A DNA stretch of 64,000 nt, taken from contig NZ_BBRK01000004.1 in NCBI RefSeq assembly GCF_002090115.1, positions 62,001 to 126,000 on the forward strand. Reading direction: 5' to 3'. This document shows positions 34,836-46,599 of this stretch, one piece after another. Position 1 is the first letter of the stretch. Every line of letters begins with the position of its first letter. The DNA comes from Demequina sp. NBRC 110054 (GTDB lineage: Bacteria; Actinomycetota; Actinomycetes; Actinomycetales; Demequinaceae). Both the position numbers and the translations under genes were made by a program. A model generated the notes under the pieces. The model had not been told where the DNA came from. It was given only the letters and a program-made list of their open reading frames with translations, and ran no database searches.

Positions 34836-35369
34836 ATGTTCCGTGCACTCGCCCGACCGCTGCTCGCCACCTGGTTCGTCTACGGGGGGATCGAGTCCGT
34901 CCTCGAGCCGGAGCGACGCGCCGCACGCGTCGCCCCCATGGTCGATCCCGCGCTCAAGGAGCTCGGCGTCGACGACAAGGTGACCACCACCGACCTCGTC
35001 AAGGCCCACGGTGCGCTGTCGATCGGCGCCGCCGCCCTGATGGCGGTCTCCCGTGCGCCGCGCACCGCCGCGCTGCTGCTGACCGGGCTCTCCGCAGCCA
35101 CCACCGCCCTCACCCACCCGTTCTGGACGGTCGAGGACGAGGTGGAGAAGGAAGCCGAGAAGGAGCAGTTCCTCAAGAACCTCTCGCTCGTGGGCGGCGT
35201 CATGCTCGCCTCCACCGTCGGCCACTCCGCGCGCCACATCGCGCGCAAGAAGAAGGCGAAGGAGAAGGCCAAGGAGAAGGCCGCGGTCGCCAAGGCCAAG
35301 GAGGCCGAGGTGAAGGCCGCGAAGCGCGAGGTCAAGCGGAAGAAGATCTCCAGCAAGGCTGCCGCGTGA
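34836..35369 (+). CDS. DoxX-family membrane protein with Lys/Ala/Glu-rich tail
   Basis: 177 residues. Four hydrophobic segments in the first 130 residues (for example [11 protein letters not shown] and [15 protein letters not shown]), then a charged tail of about 45 residues built of repeated KAKEKA-like units, probably a cytoplasmic helix. The opposite strand carries sigR, and the 186-bp gap between them holds the SigR promoter. The stop overlaps the aroA start as GTGA. The link between a redox-type membrane protein and sigR suggests a thiol-stress connection (inference only). Confidence 0.8.
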   Translation: MFRALARPLLATWFVYGGIESVLEPERRAARVAPMVDPALKELGVDDKVTTTDLVKAHGALSIGAAALMAVSRAPRTAALLLTGLSAATTALTHPFWTVEDEVEKEAEKEQFLKNLSLVGGVMLASTVGHSARHIARKKKAKEKAKEKAAVAKAKEAEVKAAKREVKRKKISSKAAA

Positions 35370-36706
35370 CCGCATCCCTTCCCGTCGGGCTGGGACCCGA
35401 TGAGGTCTGGGATGCACCGCTCGCCGAATCGCCGCTCGACGCCACCGTCGAGGTCCCCGGCTCCAAGTCGCTGACCAACCGCTACCTGCTGCTCGCGGCG
35501 CTCTCCGACGGCCCCGTCCGCATCCGCGGCGGTCTGCGCTCGCGCGACTCCGCCCTGATGATCGCGGCCCTGCGCTCCCTCGGGGTCTGGGTCGACGACG
35601 CCGGAGAGGAGTGGGACGTGGCGCCCGGACCGCTCAGCGGCGGGGCGCACATCGACTGTGGCCTCGCGGGCACCGTGATGCGCTTCGTGCCGCCGCTCGT
35701 GCTGCTCGCCGGTGCGCAGGGCGACACCCGCCCGGTCACCTTCGACGGGGACGAGGGCGCGCGCGTCCGCCCGATGGGGCCCCTGCTTGACGCGCTGCGC
35801 GCGCTCGGCGCGACCGTCGAGGACGACGGACGCGGCACTCTCCCGTTCACGATCACCCCGCCCGCCTCGACTCCGGCCGAGGTCGAGATCGACTCCTCCG
35901 CCTCGAGCCAGTTCGTCACGGCTCTCCTGCTCGTCGCGCCGCGGCTCGCGCACGGGCTCACGGTCCGCCACGTCGGCCAGACCCTGCCGAGCATTCCGCA
36001 CATCGACATGACCTGCGAGTCCCTGCGCGAGGCGGGCGTGCGCGTGGATCAGCCGGACGAGCGCACATGGATCGTGCACCCCGGCGGGATCCACCTGCGC
36101 GAGGTCCGCGTGGAGCCCGACCTGTCCAACGCGGGTCCGTTCATGGCCGCGGCGCTCGTCGCGGGCGGCGAGGTACGCATCCCCGGGTGGCCCCAGACGA
36201 CGACGCAGCCCGGCGCCTACTACCCCGAGCTGCTGCAGCGCATGGGCGGGACGTGCGAGCTCGTCGACGGCGTCATGCACGTCCGTGGCGACGGCACCGT
36301 GCGCGGGATCGACGCGGACCTGTCGCCCGCGGGAGAGATCACGCCGACGATCGCGGCGCTGTCCGCGGTGGCGGACGGCGCGTCCCAGCTGACCGGCATC
36401 GGACACCTGCGCGGGCACGAGACGGACCGGCTCGCGGCGATCGAGGCCGAGGTGGCGCGGCTGGGCGGCGGCTGCGAGGCCGGCGCGGAGGACCTGAGCC
36501 TCGCGGGGCTCCCCGCTCCCGAGGCTTCCGCAGGGGGTCTTCACGGTGCCGTGATGGAGACCTACCTCGACCACCGCATGGCGACCTTCGCGGCGATCAT
36601 CGGCCTTCGCGTCCCCGGTGTCAGGGTGCGCAACGTCGGGACGACCGCGAAGACGATGCCGGACTTCCCGTCGATGTGGGCGCACATGCTCGGCCGGGAG
36701 GCCTGA
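35366..36706 (+). CDS. aroA: 3-phosphoshikimate 1-carboxyvinyltransferase (EPSP synthase)
   Basis: 446 residues. Sixth step of the shikimate pathway, joining shikimate 3-phosphate and phosphoenolpyruvate. Seen: [18 protein letters not shown] near the N-terminus, the GLAGTVMRF segment (commonly GNAGTAMR), [14 protein letters not shown], and the C-terminal [15 protein letters not shown]. The GTG start at 35366 overlaps the DoxX gene stop, so the two are coupled. rsgA follows 6 bp later; the sigR-aroA-rsgA neighbourhood is common in actinobacteria. Confidence 0.96.
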   Translation: MTASLPVGLGPDEVWDAPLAESPLDATVEVPGSKSLTNRYLLLAALSDGPVRIRGGLRSRDSALMIAALRSLGVWVDDAGEEWDVAPGPLSGGAHIDCGLAGTVMRFVPPLVLLAGAQGDTRPVTFDGDEGARVRPMGPLLDALRALGATVEDDGRGTLPFTITPPASTPAEVEIDSSASSQFVTALLLVAPRLAHGLTVRHVGQTLPSIPHIDMTCESLREAGVRVDQPDERTWIVHPGGIHLREVRVEPDLSNAGPFMAAALVAGGEVRIPGWPQTTTQPGAYYPELLQRMGGTCELVDGVMHVRGDGTVRGIDADLSPAGEITPTIAALSAVADGASQLTGIGHLRGHETDRLAAIEAEVARLGGGCEAGAEDLSLAGLPAPEASAGGLHGAVMETYLDHRMATFAAIIGLRVPGVRVRNVGTTAKTMPDFPSMWAHMLGREA

Positions 36707-36712
36707 GCCCGC

Positions 36713-37750
36713 GTGGCACGACGCGAGTACGACGAGTCCGACGCCCGGGTCCGCCCGAGCCGACGGGGATCGCGGCCGCGCTCGAAGATCCGCCCGAGCC
36801 ATTCTGACGCGACGCCTGCCGTGGTCACCGCGATCGATCGCGGCCGCTACACGGTCGAGCTGCTCGAGGATGCCGACGCGCCCGCGGGCACGGTGCTCAC
36901 CGCCGTCAAGGCGCGCGAGCTGGGGCGCCGTGGGCTCGTGATCGGAGACAGGGTCGCGGTGGTCGGCGACACCTCGGGCGCCGAGGGGACCCTCGTGCGG
37001 CTCGTGCGCCGCGAGGAGCGCTCGACCGAGCTCCGACGCACCGCCGACGACACCGATCCGACCGAGCGCGTGGTCGTCGCGAACGCGGACTCGCTCGCGA
37101 TCGTCACCGCGCTTGCCGACCCCGAGCCCAACCCGCGCATGATCGACCGCTGCCTCGTGGCCGCGTTCGACGCGGGCATGGACGCCGTGCTCGTGCTCAC
37201 CAAGGCCGATCTGGGCTCGGCCGCCGAGCTCCGGGCCGCGTATGAGCCGCTCGGCGTCACCGTGATCGAGACCGATGCCCGCACGGGAGGGTCGCTCGCG
37301 GCGGATCCCGGCTTCGCGACCCTGAGCGACCATGTCGCGGGCCGCGACACCGTGCTCGTCGGGTACTCCGGGGTGGGCAAGTCCACCCTGGTCAACTCGC
37401 TCGTGCCTGACGCCGACCGCGCCGTGGGGCGGGTCAACGACGTCACGGGCCGCGGGCGCCACACCTCGACCTCCGCGGTGAGGTACGGGCTGCCCGACGG
37501 GGGGCACATCGTCGACACCCCCGGCGTGCGGTCCTTCGGCCTCGCCCACGTGGACCCGGACCACTTCGTCGCCGCGTTCCCCGACGTCGCCGAGGCCGCC
37601 GCGGAGCACTGCCCTCGCGCCTGCACCCACGAGTCGGCGCAGGCGGGGTGCGAGCTCGACGCGTGGGCGGGTGACGATCCTGCGCGCCGCGCGAGGGTCG
37701 ACTCGATCCGTCGGCTGCTCGCGTCGCGCGCGGCTGGCGACGTCCGCTGA
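36713..37750 (+). CDS. rsgA: Ribosome small-subunit biogenesis GTPase RsgA
   Basis: 345 residues. OB-fold domain (about 35-100), then a circularly permuted GTPase with motif order TKAD (G4), GYSGVGKST (G1), DTPG (G3), followed by a zinc knuckle region CPRACTHESAQAGC. The N-terminal 30 residues are basic and disordered. It helps late 30S subunit assembly. The GTG start at 36713 follows aroA by 6 bp, with GGGAGG inside the aroA end, so it is in the same operon. Confidence 0.95.
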   Translation: MARREYDESDARVRPSRRGSRPRSKIRPSHSDATPAVVTAIDRGRYTVELLEDADAPAGTVLTAVKARELGRRGLVIGDRVAVVGDTSGAEGTLVRLVRREERSTELRRTADDTDPTERVVVANADSLAIVTALADPEPNPRMIDRCLVAAFDAGMDAVLVLTKADLGSAAELRAAYEPLGVTVIETDARTGGSLAADPGFATLSDHVAGRDTVLVGYSGVGKSTLVNSLVPDADRAVGRVNDVTGRGRHTSTSAVRYGLPDGGHIVDTPGVRSFGLAHVDPDHFVAAFPDVAEAAAEHCPRACTHESAQAGCELDAWAGDDPARRARVDSIRRLLASRAAGDVR

Positions 37751-37790
37751 GCGCACCGCCCCGTCCCTCCCAGCCGCGTCCCGCCACACG

Positions 37791-37802
37791 CCGCATCGTC
37801 CC
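37791..37802 (-). repeat. Dispersed 12-mer GGGACGATGCGG, copy 4
   Basis: Exact copy, minus orientation, in the 101-bp gap between rsgA and hisN. Confidence 0.5.
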
Positions 37803-37851
37803 TCTCCCCCGGACGTCCTGGCACCCGCTGCCCTGCCGGTAGCCTGACGGC

Positions 37852-38643
37852 ATGGACCCGATCGGCGCATACGCGGACGACCTGCGCCTGGCGCTCGAGG
37901 TCGCCGCCGAGGTGGATGCCCTCACAGTCGGCAACTTCGCCTCCGACCAGCTCACCGTCGAGCTCAAGCCCGACGACACCCCCGTCACCGCCGTGGACCG
38001 CGCAGCGGAGCGGCTCGTGCGCGAGCGCCTCGCGCAGGCCCGCCCGGACGACGCGTTCCTCGGCGAGGAGTACGGCGCGGTGGGCGACAGCACCAGGCAA
38101 TGGGTGGTCGACCCGATCGACGGCACCAAGAACTACATCCGCGAGGTCCCCGTGTGGGCGACGCTCATCGCGCTGATCGACCGCGGCGTGCCCGTGGTCG
38201 GCGTCGTGTCGGCCCCCGCGCTGGGCAGGCGCTGGTATGCGGCCGCCGGCGCAGGCGCCTGGGGCGAGTCACCGACCTCGGGAGCGCACCGACTGTCCGT
38301 CAGCTCGGCGACCACCCTCGCGGAGGCCTCCCTGTCGTACTCCTCGCTGTCGGGCTGGGAGGAGCGCGGCCTGCTGCCGTCGTTCCTGGACCTGACCCGC
38401 TCCCTGTGGCGCACCCGCGCGTACGGCGACTTCTGGAGCTACATGATGGTCGCCGAGGGCCAGGTCGACGCGGCGTGCGAGCCAGAGCTCGCACTGCACG
38501 ACATGGCCGCGCTCGTGCCGATCGTCGAGGAGGCGGGCGGCCGCTTCACGTCGCTCGCGGGCGAGCCCGGCCCCTTCGGAGGCGACGCCCTCGCGACCAA
38601 CGGCATGCTCCACGACGAGGTGCTGCGACGCCTTCAGGCCTGA
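37852..38643 (+). CDS. hisN: Histidinol-phosphatase, inositol monophosphatase family
   Basis: 263 residues. Metal-dependent phosphatase motifs: [27 protein letters not shown] and the C-terminal ALHDMAAL. The [12 protein letters not shown] variant is that of the actinobacterial HisN group acting on L-histidinol phosphate in histidine synthesis; an inositol monophosphatase role is less likely. It stands in the same direction as rsgA after 101 bp and faces the DUF6912 gene convergently. Confidence 0.88.
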   Translation: MDPIGAYADDLRLALEVAAEVDALTVGNFASDQLTVELKPDDTPVTAVDRAAERLVRERLAQARPDDAFLGEEYGAVGDSTRQWVVDPIDGTKNYIREVPVWATLIALIDRGVPVVGVVSAPALGRRWYAAAGAGAWGESPTSGAHRLSVSSATTLAEASLSYSSLSGWEERGLLPSFLDLTRSLWRTRAYGDFWSYMMVAEGQVDAACEPELALHDMAALVPIVEEAGGRFTSLAGEPGPFGGDALATNGMLHDEVLRRLQA

Positions 38644-38683
38644 GGCCCCTCGGACCGCGGTCGCGCGAGCGGCTCACCGAGCG

Positions 38684-38699
38684 GTGCTCAGACGAGCAC
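38684..38699. terminator. Small hairpin between hisN and the DUF6912 gene
   Basis: GTGCTC-AGAC-GAGCAC between the 3' ends of two convergent genes. Short stem, no T tract; possible weak bidirectional terminator. Confidence 0.35.
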
Positions 38700-38711
38700 T
38701 CGGACGCGCGT

Positions 38712-39152
38712 TCAGGCGAGCGCGATCGACGCGAGCTCGCTGACGTCGTACCAGAGCAGGTCGCGCTCGCCGAGCCTGTCGCTCGCGGACTCGTCTCCCG
38801 CGAGCGCACCGGCGATGTCGGACTCGGCCTCCGGCTCGTCGACGAACGCGCACGCGATCGCGTCGCGGGGGATCACGTCGCCGAGCAGCACCGCGGCCGG
38901 ATGCGCCTCGGGATTCGGCCGCACGTCCGCACGGGGCAGGTCGGCGACGACCACGACCCTCAGCGGGGAGCCCAGCTCGAGCGCCGCCTGCATCGCGGCG
39001 ACGTGGATGACCTCCTCGGCGACCTCATCGGGATCGAGCTGAGGAGCGAGCTCGAGCATGCTCTCGGTGACGGCGAAGGCGTCGCCCGGGTCCCACTGGC
39101 CGGAGGCGATCTCGCTCAGCTGGCTGGCCTTGGCGGGGATGTACACGCGCAT
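38712..39152 (-). CDS. Conserved actinobacterial protein, DUF6912-like
   Basis: 146 residues, soluble, acidic. Starts MRVYIPAKASQLSEI and contains LRVVVVADLPRADVR and VIPRDAIACAFVDEPEAESDI, features I associate with the DUF6912 family; function unknown. No signal peptide or catalytic motif recognised. It follows the CpaE-like ATPase gene by 4 bp and is probably the last gene of the SAF-CpaE-DUF6912 operon. Confidence 0.7.
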   Translation of the reverse strand: MRVYIPAKASQLSEIASGQWDPGDAFAVTESMLELAPQLDPDEVAEEVIHVAAMQAALELGSPLRVVVVADLPRADVRPNPEAHPAAVLLGDVIPRDAIACAFVDEPEAESDIAGALAGDESASDRLGERDLLWYDVSELASIALA

Positions 39153-39156
39153 GCTC

Positions 39157-40428
39157 TCAGTCTGTCACCCCGGCCTCGACGGGGCGGGTCTGAGGGAGCG
39201 TGTCGGGCGACGCGGACGGCTCGCGCAGCGTCGGGGCGTGCCTGCCGATCTCGGCAGCGAGGCCCGCGAGCGCGCGCGTGACCGCGGAACGGGGCCGCAC
39301 CTCGCGCAGCGTCCTGCCGGCGAGCGCCGCGGCGTCACATGCACGACCGTCCTCCGGCAGAGGCCACACCTCGTCGACGCCCGCGAACCTGCGCAGCGCG
39401 TCCGCGACCGCGCGCTCGGGCCGGCGTCCCGCCACCGACGCGCGGACCCGGTTCACCACGACGATCCTCCGCTCGGCCGAGCCCGGGACAGCCTCCTCGA
39501 GCTCCTCGAGCGCACCGACGAGCCGCTGGATGCCCAGCGGCTCGGCGCGTCCCACCACGACGACGACGTCCGCGGCAACAAGCGCCGACAGCGTCGCGGC
39601 GTTGCGCTGCGCAGCATGGCCGTCGTAGCCAGGAGGCTCGTCGCGCTCGAGCGAGAAGCCACAGTCGATCACGGTGATCTCGGCGTGCGCGCGAAGCTCC
39701 TCCCACACGGGATCGAGCGCGGGCCCGGACAGCTCGGGCCAGCGTTCCGCACGGGTGATTCCGCCGAGCACGCGCAGGCCCGGCGCGACCGGGGCGGCGT
39801 AGCGGTCGACCACCTCGACACCCAGCGACCCGCCCACCGAGGCCCGCGCAAGCGCGGCGAGCCCCGGCGCCTCGTCGAGCAGCCCGAAGGCATGCGCGAC
39901 CGCGCCGCCGTACGTGTCGGCATCCGCACAGATCACTCGCGAGCCGGAGACTGCGAGCCCCGCGGCGACGTTGACCGCCACCGTCGTGCGCCCAGGGGCG
40001 CCGCTCGGGCCCCACACCGCGACGACGAACCCTTCGGCGGGCGTCGTCTCCGGCTCCGGGGACGCGACGGGAAGGGGCGCTCCTCGCTCCGAGGCCTCGA
40101 GCACCGCCGCGGCCGTCTCGACCGCGTCCGCCCCAGGAGGGACGAGGTGCACGATCCCGAGGGCGCGCAGGTGCTCGGCGGCGTCGACGCTCGACGGCGA
40201 ACCGACGACCGCGGCACCGCTCCCCGCGAGCTGGGCGAGCACGTCGCGGTCCAGGAAGGGCTGCTCCGACACGACCACGACCATGCCGAGTCCCGCGTGG
40301 AGCGCCGACACCGCCTCCGCGAGATCCGCGCACCGGCGCGTGACGACAATGTCCGGATGCCGGTCGAGCATCGCTGCGAGCGCGGCCTCCCGTGGGCCGC
40401 GGACCGCGAGGACGACGGTGAGACGCAT
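39157..40428 (-). CDS. CpaE/TadZ-like ATPase of the ParA/MinD superfamily
   Basis: 423 residues. An N-terminal receiver-like region (about 1-115, with IVVTRRCADLAEAV and MVVVVSEQPFLDRD) lacking an obvious phospho-acceptor, then a ParA-type ATPase domain with a deviant P-loop WGPSGAPGRTT, the CADADTYGGAVAH region and VIDCGFS. Family members position pilus or secretion machines at the cell pole. The start overlaps the SAF gene stop as TGATG. With SAF it resembles the CpaB/CpaE part of a Flp/Tad pilus locus, but no other tad gene is here. Confidence 0.78.
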   Translation of the reverse strand: MRLTVVLAVRGPREAALAAMLDRHPDIVVTRRCADLAEAVSALHAGLGMVVVVSEQPFLDRDVLAQLAGSGAAVVGSPSSVDAAEHLRALGIVHLVPPGADAVETAAAVLEASERGAPLPVASPEPETTPAEGFVVAVWGPSGAPGRTTVAVNVAAGLAVSGSRVICADADTYGGAVAHAFGLLDEAPGLAALARASVGGSLGVEVVDRYAAPVAPGLRVLGGITRAERWPELSGPALDPVWEELRAHAEITVIDCGFSLERDEPPGYDGHAAQRNAATLSALVAADVVVVVGRAEPLGIQRLVGALEELEEAVPGSAERRIVVVNRVRASVAGRRPERAVADALRRFAGVDEVWPLPEDGRACDAAALAGRTLREVRPRSAVTRALAGLAAEIGRHAPTLREPSASPDTLPQTRPVEAGVTD

Positions 40429-41048
40429 CAGCTCGCCAGCCCCACCACGGAGAGATCCCCCTCCACCGCGATCGCGTCGAGGAAGGCCTCCATCTGCTCC
40501 TCGGGAACCACGACGTAGACCGTCTCGATGCCCGTCCCGGCGAAGGAGCCATCGTCGCGGTCGACCTCGTCGACGACGAGCGACTGCGCGACAAGGCTCG
40601 AGGACGGCGTCCCCGCATCGTCGAGCACCGTGAGCCAGACGTCCACGAGGCTTCCCCTCGCGACGCCCTCCGACACGGGTCGCGTCGTCCGCAGCGCCAC
40701 CGGGCGCGAGGTGAAATCCGATGCCTCCGCAAGCGCTCCGGACGGCAGCAGCTCGCCCTCGCCCACCGCGCGGATGACCACCTGACCCCAGGGCTCGTCC
40801 AGCGCTCCGACGTAGGCGTCCGTGTCCACGCGCACATGCGCGACCGCGACATCGCCCTCGGCGAGCACGGCCCCCGGCACCAGATCGTCCACGGCGACGT
40901 AGACCGGGACGGTGCGGTCGTTGGCTCGCACGAGCGAGACGACACCCGCGACGGAGGCGGCGATGAGCACGATTCCGACGAGCAGGCGCGGGTCCCGCCA
41001 GCCAGGGCGGGTCAGCCTTCCCGCCACCATCCCAGCCTTCGCAGCCAT
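40428..41048 (-). CDS. SAF-domain protein, CpaB/RcpC-like
   Basis: 206 residues from ATG 41048, preceded by a G-rich ribosome site. One N-terminal membrane helix (about 22-42, LLVGIVLIAASVAGVVSLV), then a SAF domain (about 50-115, VYVAVDDLVPGAVLAEGDV) of the kind found in Flp pilus assembly protein CpaB, and a C-terminal extracytoplasmic part. Expected to sit on the outer face of the membrane. Coupled to the CpaE-like ATPase gene by a one-base stop/start overlap. In-frame upstream starts exist but have poor ribosome sites. Confidence 0.78.
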   Translation of the reverse strand: MAAKAGMVAGRLTRPGWRDPRLLVGIVLIAASVAGVVSLVRANDRTVPVYVAVDDLVPGAVLAEGDVAVAHVRVDTDAYVGALDEPWGQVVIRAVGEGELLPSGALAEASDFTSRPVALRTTRPVSEGVARGSLVDVWLTVLDDAGTPSSSLVAQSLVVDEVDRDDGSFAGTGIETVYVVVPEEQMEAFLDAIAVEGDLSVVGLAS

Positions 41049-41158
41049 CCCTTCCCCCTTCATGCCCCTGAGAATCCATCGTGCCCGCTCGACAGAGACG
41101 ACGACAGGGCCTGTGGACAAAGCGTGCCTAACCGCCACAACTGGTTCACAATGGACAC

Positions 41159-41368
41159 ATGACCCAGCGGTTCCTCACCCTCGCCGAAGTGCAGGAGGTG
41201 CTCAGCATCTCCTCGCCTCAGGCGTACTCGCTGGTGAGGACCGGCGAGCTGCCCGCGATCCAGGTGGGCGGACGCGGCCAGTGGCGGGTCGAGTCCGCCG
41301 AGCTCGAGGCGTACATCGCACGCCAGTACGAGGCGACGCGCGCGAGGATCGCCGCGGGCCACGACTGA
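41159..41368 (+). CDS. Small helix-turn-helix DNA-binding protein (excisionase/BldC-like)
   Basis: 69 residues. The whole protein is a MerR-type winged helix of the excisionase family: FLTLAEVQEVLSISSPQAYSLVRTGELPAIQVGGRGQWRVE. It resembles BldC-like developmental regulators more than phage excisionases, and no integrase or phage gene is near. Divergent from the SAF gene over 110 bp, so it may control that operon and itself (inference). No clear ribosome site. Confidence 0.82.
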   Translation: MTQRFLTLAEVQEVLSISSPQAYSLVRTGELPAIQVGGRGQWRVESAELEAYIARQYEATRARIAAGHD

Positions 41369-41421
41369 CCACCGGACGGTCCTCGTCTCGGCGAGCGCAG
41401 CCGGCTGCGGCATCCCGTGGA

Positions 41422-41940
41422 TCAGCGCGCGGTGGAGGCGACCTCGAGGATCGCCGCGAAGGGCACCGTCACCTCGCCCGCGCCGTCGTCGAGCCGCAGA
41501 TCCACATGATCGGCCCCGACCGCACCGAGCAGACCCGACAGGTCCGCCCCCACGACGCGCACGATGACGTGCGCCCGGTCGCGCGACAGCGCCCGCAGGG
41601 CGGCGCCGAGCGACAGCCGCCGCTCGACCTCCGTGAGCGGCACCGCCCGCCGCGGCAGCCCCGCGACCGCGACGACCGCAGGCATCGGGATGAGGCTCTG
41701 CGCCGTCGATGAGGCCAGCAGCATCCACTGCGACGCGACCTCCACGAGGGTGCCCCGCACGCGGTGCCCGCCCCGCAGGGTCACCGCGACCTCGGCGCCG
41801 ATGCCGCCCATGAATCGCGCAGCGAGATCGATCGCGCCCTGCTCGACGCGAGTGCGCTCGGCGACCTCGAGCGCGAACTGGCGCGACTCCTCCGCAGCCA
41901 TACGGGCCTCAAGGTCCGCGAACAGCTGAGTCCACCGCAT
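41422..41940 (-). CDS. Conserved uncharacterised protein, possible Sm-like fold
   Basis: 172 residues from ATG 41938-41940. Begins MRWTQLFADLEARMAAEE with a helical N-terminal half, followed by a beta-rich stretch EVAVTLRGGHRVRGTLVEVASQWMLL that has the look of an Sm/LSm or SH3-like barrel. Proteins with this start occur next to secA-region genes in Micrococcales and are sometimes labelled Fis-family regulators, but no HTH is evident here. Function unknown. The opposite strand upstream carries the LysM gene promoter. Confidence 0.7.
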   Translation of the reverse strand: MRWTQLFADLEARMAAEESRQFALEVAERTRVEQGAIDLAARFMGGIGAEVAVTLRGGHRVRGTLVEVASQWMLLASSTAQSLIPMPAVVAVAGLPRRAVPLTEVERRLSLGAALRALSRDRAHVIVRVVGADLSGLLGAVGADHVDLRLDDGAGEVTVPFAAILEVASTAR

Positions 41941-42006
41941 CGCCCCACTGTAGCCATCGCGCCCATGCGCGCCACCGGTGGTCAGTTTCCATTGATTCGT
42001 ACAAAC

Positions 42007-42035
42007 TGGACATATCCTCCCGCACGCGGTATACC
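42007..42035 (+). promoter_or_regulatory. Promoter of the LysM operon
   Basis: TGGACA (42007-42012) and TATACC (42030-42035) with a 17-bp spacer match the housekeeping consensus at five and four of six positions. It lies 45 bp before the LysM ATG in a locally AT-rich patch. Confidence 0.65.
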
Positions 42036-42079
42036 TAGTGACACCAAACAACATCAAATGACATGACGCGGGGGGCGAC

Positions 42080-42952
42080 ATGACGAAGGGGGTGCGCCTT
42101 CGGGGCGCAACAGGCGCAGTGCGCAGTCGGGCTGGGGGGCCTGCAAGCACTGTGCGAACGAACACGGGCGGCGGGGGCATCACCTCGCACGCCACCGCCG
42201 TGGCCGACGGGCCACGCACGTCCGACATCAGACCGATGAACCGAGTGACGGCGGCGTCCACCGTCATCGCCATGCCCGCCGCGGCATGGGCGCTCGGCCG
42301 CCTCGCGACCGACCTCGCTGGGGAGATGGGGTCACCCGGAGCGGAGGTCGAGTCGCTGATCGCGCCGGCCATCGTCGCGATCGGAGCAGCCACGTGCGGC
42401 TACCTCGCTGCGACGGCAGCGATCATGCTCGCGGCGGCGCTCACCGGGACGATCCCTCGATGGGCCGCCGCGCTCGCGCCGCGGGCCTGGCGGCGCACCG
42501 TGGCGACGGCCGCGGGCGTCTCCCTGACCACGGGACTTGCCGCGCCGGCCCTCGCGGTCGACGCGGGACCGGTTGACACGGGGCCAGGTTGGGGCGTGGC
42601 GACGCATGCGACCGTCGACGCGGCTCCCGGATGGAGCATCCCACACGCGGCGGGCGCCGAGGCGATGGCGATGTCCACCGACGCGATCCCGGGCTGGCTC
42701 GAGAGCCCGAGCGCGAACGGCCCGGCGGAGAAGCCGGAGGACGATTCCACCGCCGAGTCGCCCAGCACCATCACGGTCGCCGCGGGCGACTCGCTGTGGG
42801 ACCTCACGGCGAACCTCACCGGAGACGACGCCGCTCAGGTCGCCGCGGAGTGGCCGCTGCTCTACGAGGCGAACCGCACGGTGATCGGCGATGACCCAGG
42901 AGTGATCGAGCCCGGCCAGGTGCTCGTGGTGCCTGAGGAGCTCGTCCGATGA
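42080..42952 (+). CDS. LysM-domain membrane protein
   Basis: 290 residues. A basic N-terminus, two or three hydrophobic segments (about 58-75, 92-125 and near 140-160), a long Pro/Ala/Gly-rich linker, and a C-terminal LysM domain (about 230-285, TITVAAGDSLWDL to GQVLVVPEEL) that would bind peptidoglycan outside the membrane. GGGGGG lies upstream of the ATG. The stop overlaps the next gene as ATGA. This LysM - Rv3235-like - secA order is conserved in actinobacteria. Confidence 0.85.
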   Translation: MTKGVRLRGATGAVRSRAGGPASTVRTNTGGGGITSHATAVADGPRTSDIRPMNRVTAASTVIAMPAAAWALGRLATDLAGEMGSPGAEVESLIAPAIVAIGAATCGYLAATAAIMLAAALTGTIPRWAAALAPRAWRRTVATAAGVSLTTGLAAPALAVDAGPVDTGPGWGVATHATVDAAPGWSIPHAAGAEAMAMSTDAIPGWLESPSANGPAEKPEDDSTAESPSTITVAAGDSLWDLTANLTGDDAAQVAAEWPLLYEANRTVIGDDPGVIEPGQVLVVPEELVR

Positions 42953-43386
42953 GCGCCGAGCCGATCGCGGCGGGCACGCTCTCCGCAGCGCCCGGGCCGG
43001 GGCGCATCCTGCCCGCGGTCGCACCAGCGAAGCCCTCTCCCTACGCACGCAAGCGGCGGCCCTTGGGAGACCCGTCCCCGCTCGCGTGCACGCTGGCGAA
43101 GGCGGCGCTCGAGGCCGTGCACGGTGCCCCGACTCTCGACTCGCTCACGCGTTGGGCCGACCCGAAGGTCGTCACGGCGCTCTCCAAGCAGCAGTCGCTC
43201 GCCCGCCGAGCGGGCCGGACGCAGGACGGACCGGCGCAGGTCGTCAGGGCCCGCGTGTGCCGCGTGGCCCTCGGGGCCGCCGAGGTCAGCGTCGTCGCCC
43301 GTCACGGCGACCGGGTGCATGCGCTCGCGATCCGACTCGAGGACCGACGCGGCCGCTGGGTCGCCACCGTCATCGACGTCGGCTGA
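42949..43386 (+). CDS. Rv3235-family conserved protein (DUF6459)
   Basis: 145 residues. A disordered Pro-rich N-terminus (about 1-45), then a compact domain with LACTLAKAALEAVHGAP, LTRWADPKVV and VCRVALGAAEVSVVARHGDRVHALAIRLE. It belongs to the Rv3235-like family always found next to secA in actinobacteria; role unknown. Coupled to the LysM gene by an ATGA overlap. A very strong hairpin follows before the convergent secA. Confidence 0.8.
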   Translation: MSAEPIAAGTLSAAPGPGRILPAVAPAKPSPYARKRRPLGDPSPLACTLAKAALEAVHGAPTLDSLTRWADPKVVTALSKQQSLARRAGRTQDGPAQVVRARVCRVALGAAEVSVVARHGDRVHALAIRLEDRRGRWVATVIDVG

Positions 43387-43408
43387 CAAGGCCGGCGTCG
43401 GCTGAACA

Positions 43409-43454
43409 GACGAGGGAGGGGTGGACGACCGTGGTCGTCCACCCCTCCCTCGTC
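43409..43454. terminator. Bidirectional terminator between the Rv3235-like gene and secA
   Basis: Perfect 21-bp arms (43409-43429 and 43434-43454, GACGAGGGAGGGG... and its complement) with a four-base loop. It sits 23 bp after one stop and 70 bp after the other, serving both convergent genes. Confidence 0.88.
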
Positions 43455-43523
43455 AGCGCCGACGTGTCAGAGCGAGCTCCTCACCGCCCTGCGGGGCGGC
43501 GCGAGCTCACGCCGGTGACGTGA

Positions 43524-46400
<2,877 letters not shown>

Positions 46401-46558
46401 CGGTGAACTCCCTGTTGTCGTTGCGGTACCCCGAGCAAGCGTAGTCGCTCCCGCTTGCGGGAAGGCACGCGTCTCGCTAGGGGCGGAACGCGGACCGCCG
46501 CACGCGCGGCGTCTCGCGCACCGCTCGCAGCACCCTCAGGAGTGGATCCCTCCGGCAC

Positions 46559-46595
46559 GACCCCGGGGCCGCGGCTCCCGCCGCGGCCCCGGGTC
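46559..46595 (-). terminator. Terminator after hpf
   Basis: GC-rich arms (46559-46575 and 46580-46595) around a TCCC loop with one bulged C, starting four bases past the hpf stop codon. Separates hpf from secA. Confidence 0.75.
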
Positions 46596-46599
46596 TGTG

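Noticed and set aside
34030..35417. Long upstream extension of the sigR frame
   Set aside because: The extra residues are the antisense reading of the DoxX gene; conserved sigma factor sequence begins at the ATG at 34649.
41159..41368. Excisionase as a sign of a phage or integrative element
   Set aside because: The protein is of the BldC-like small regulator type. The gene neighbourhood is core chromosome, with no integrase or attachment site.
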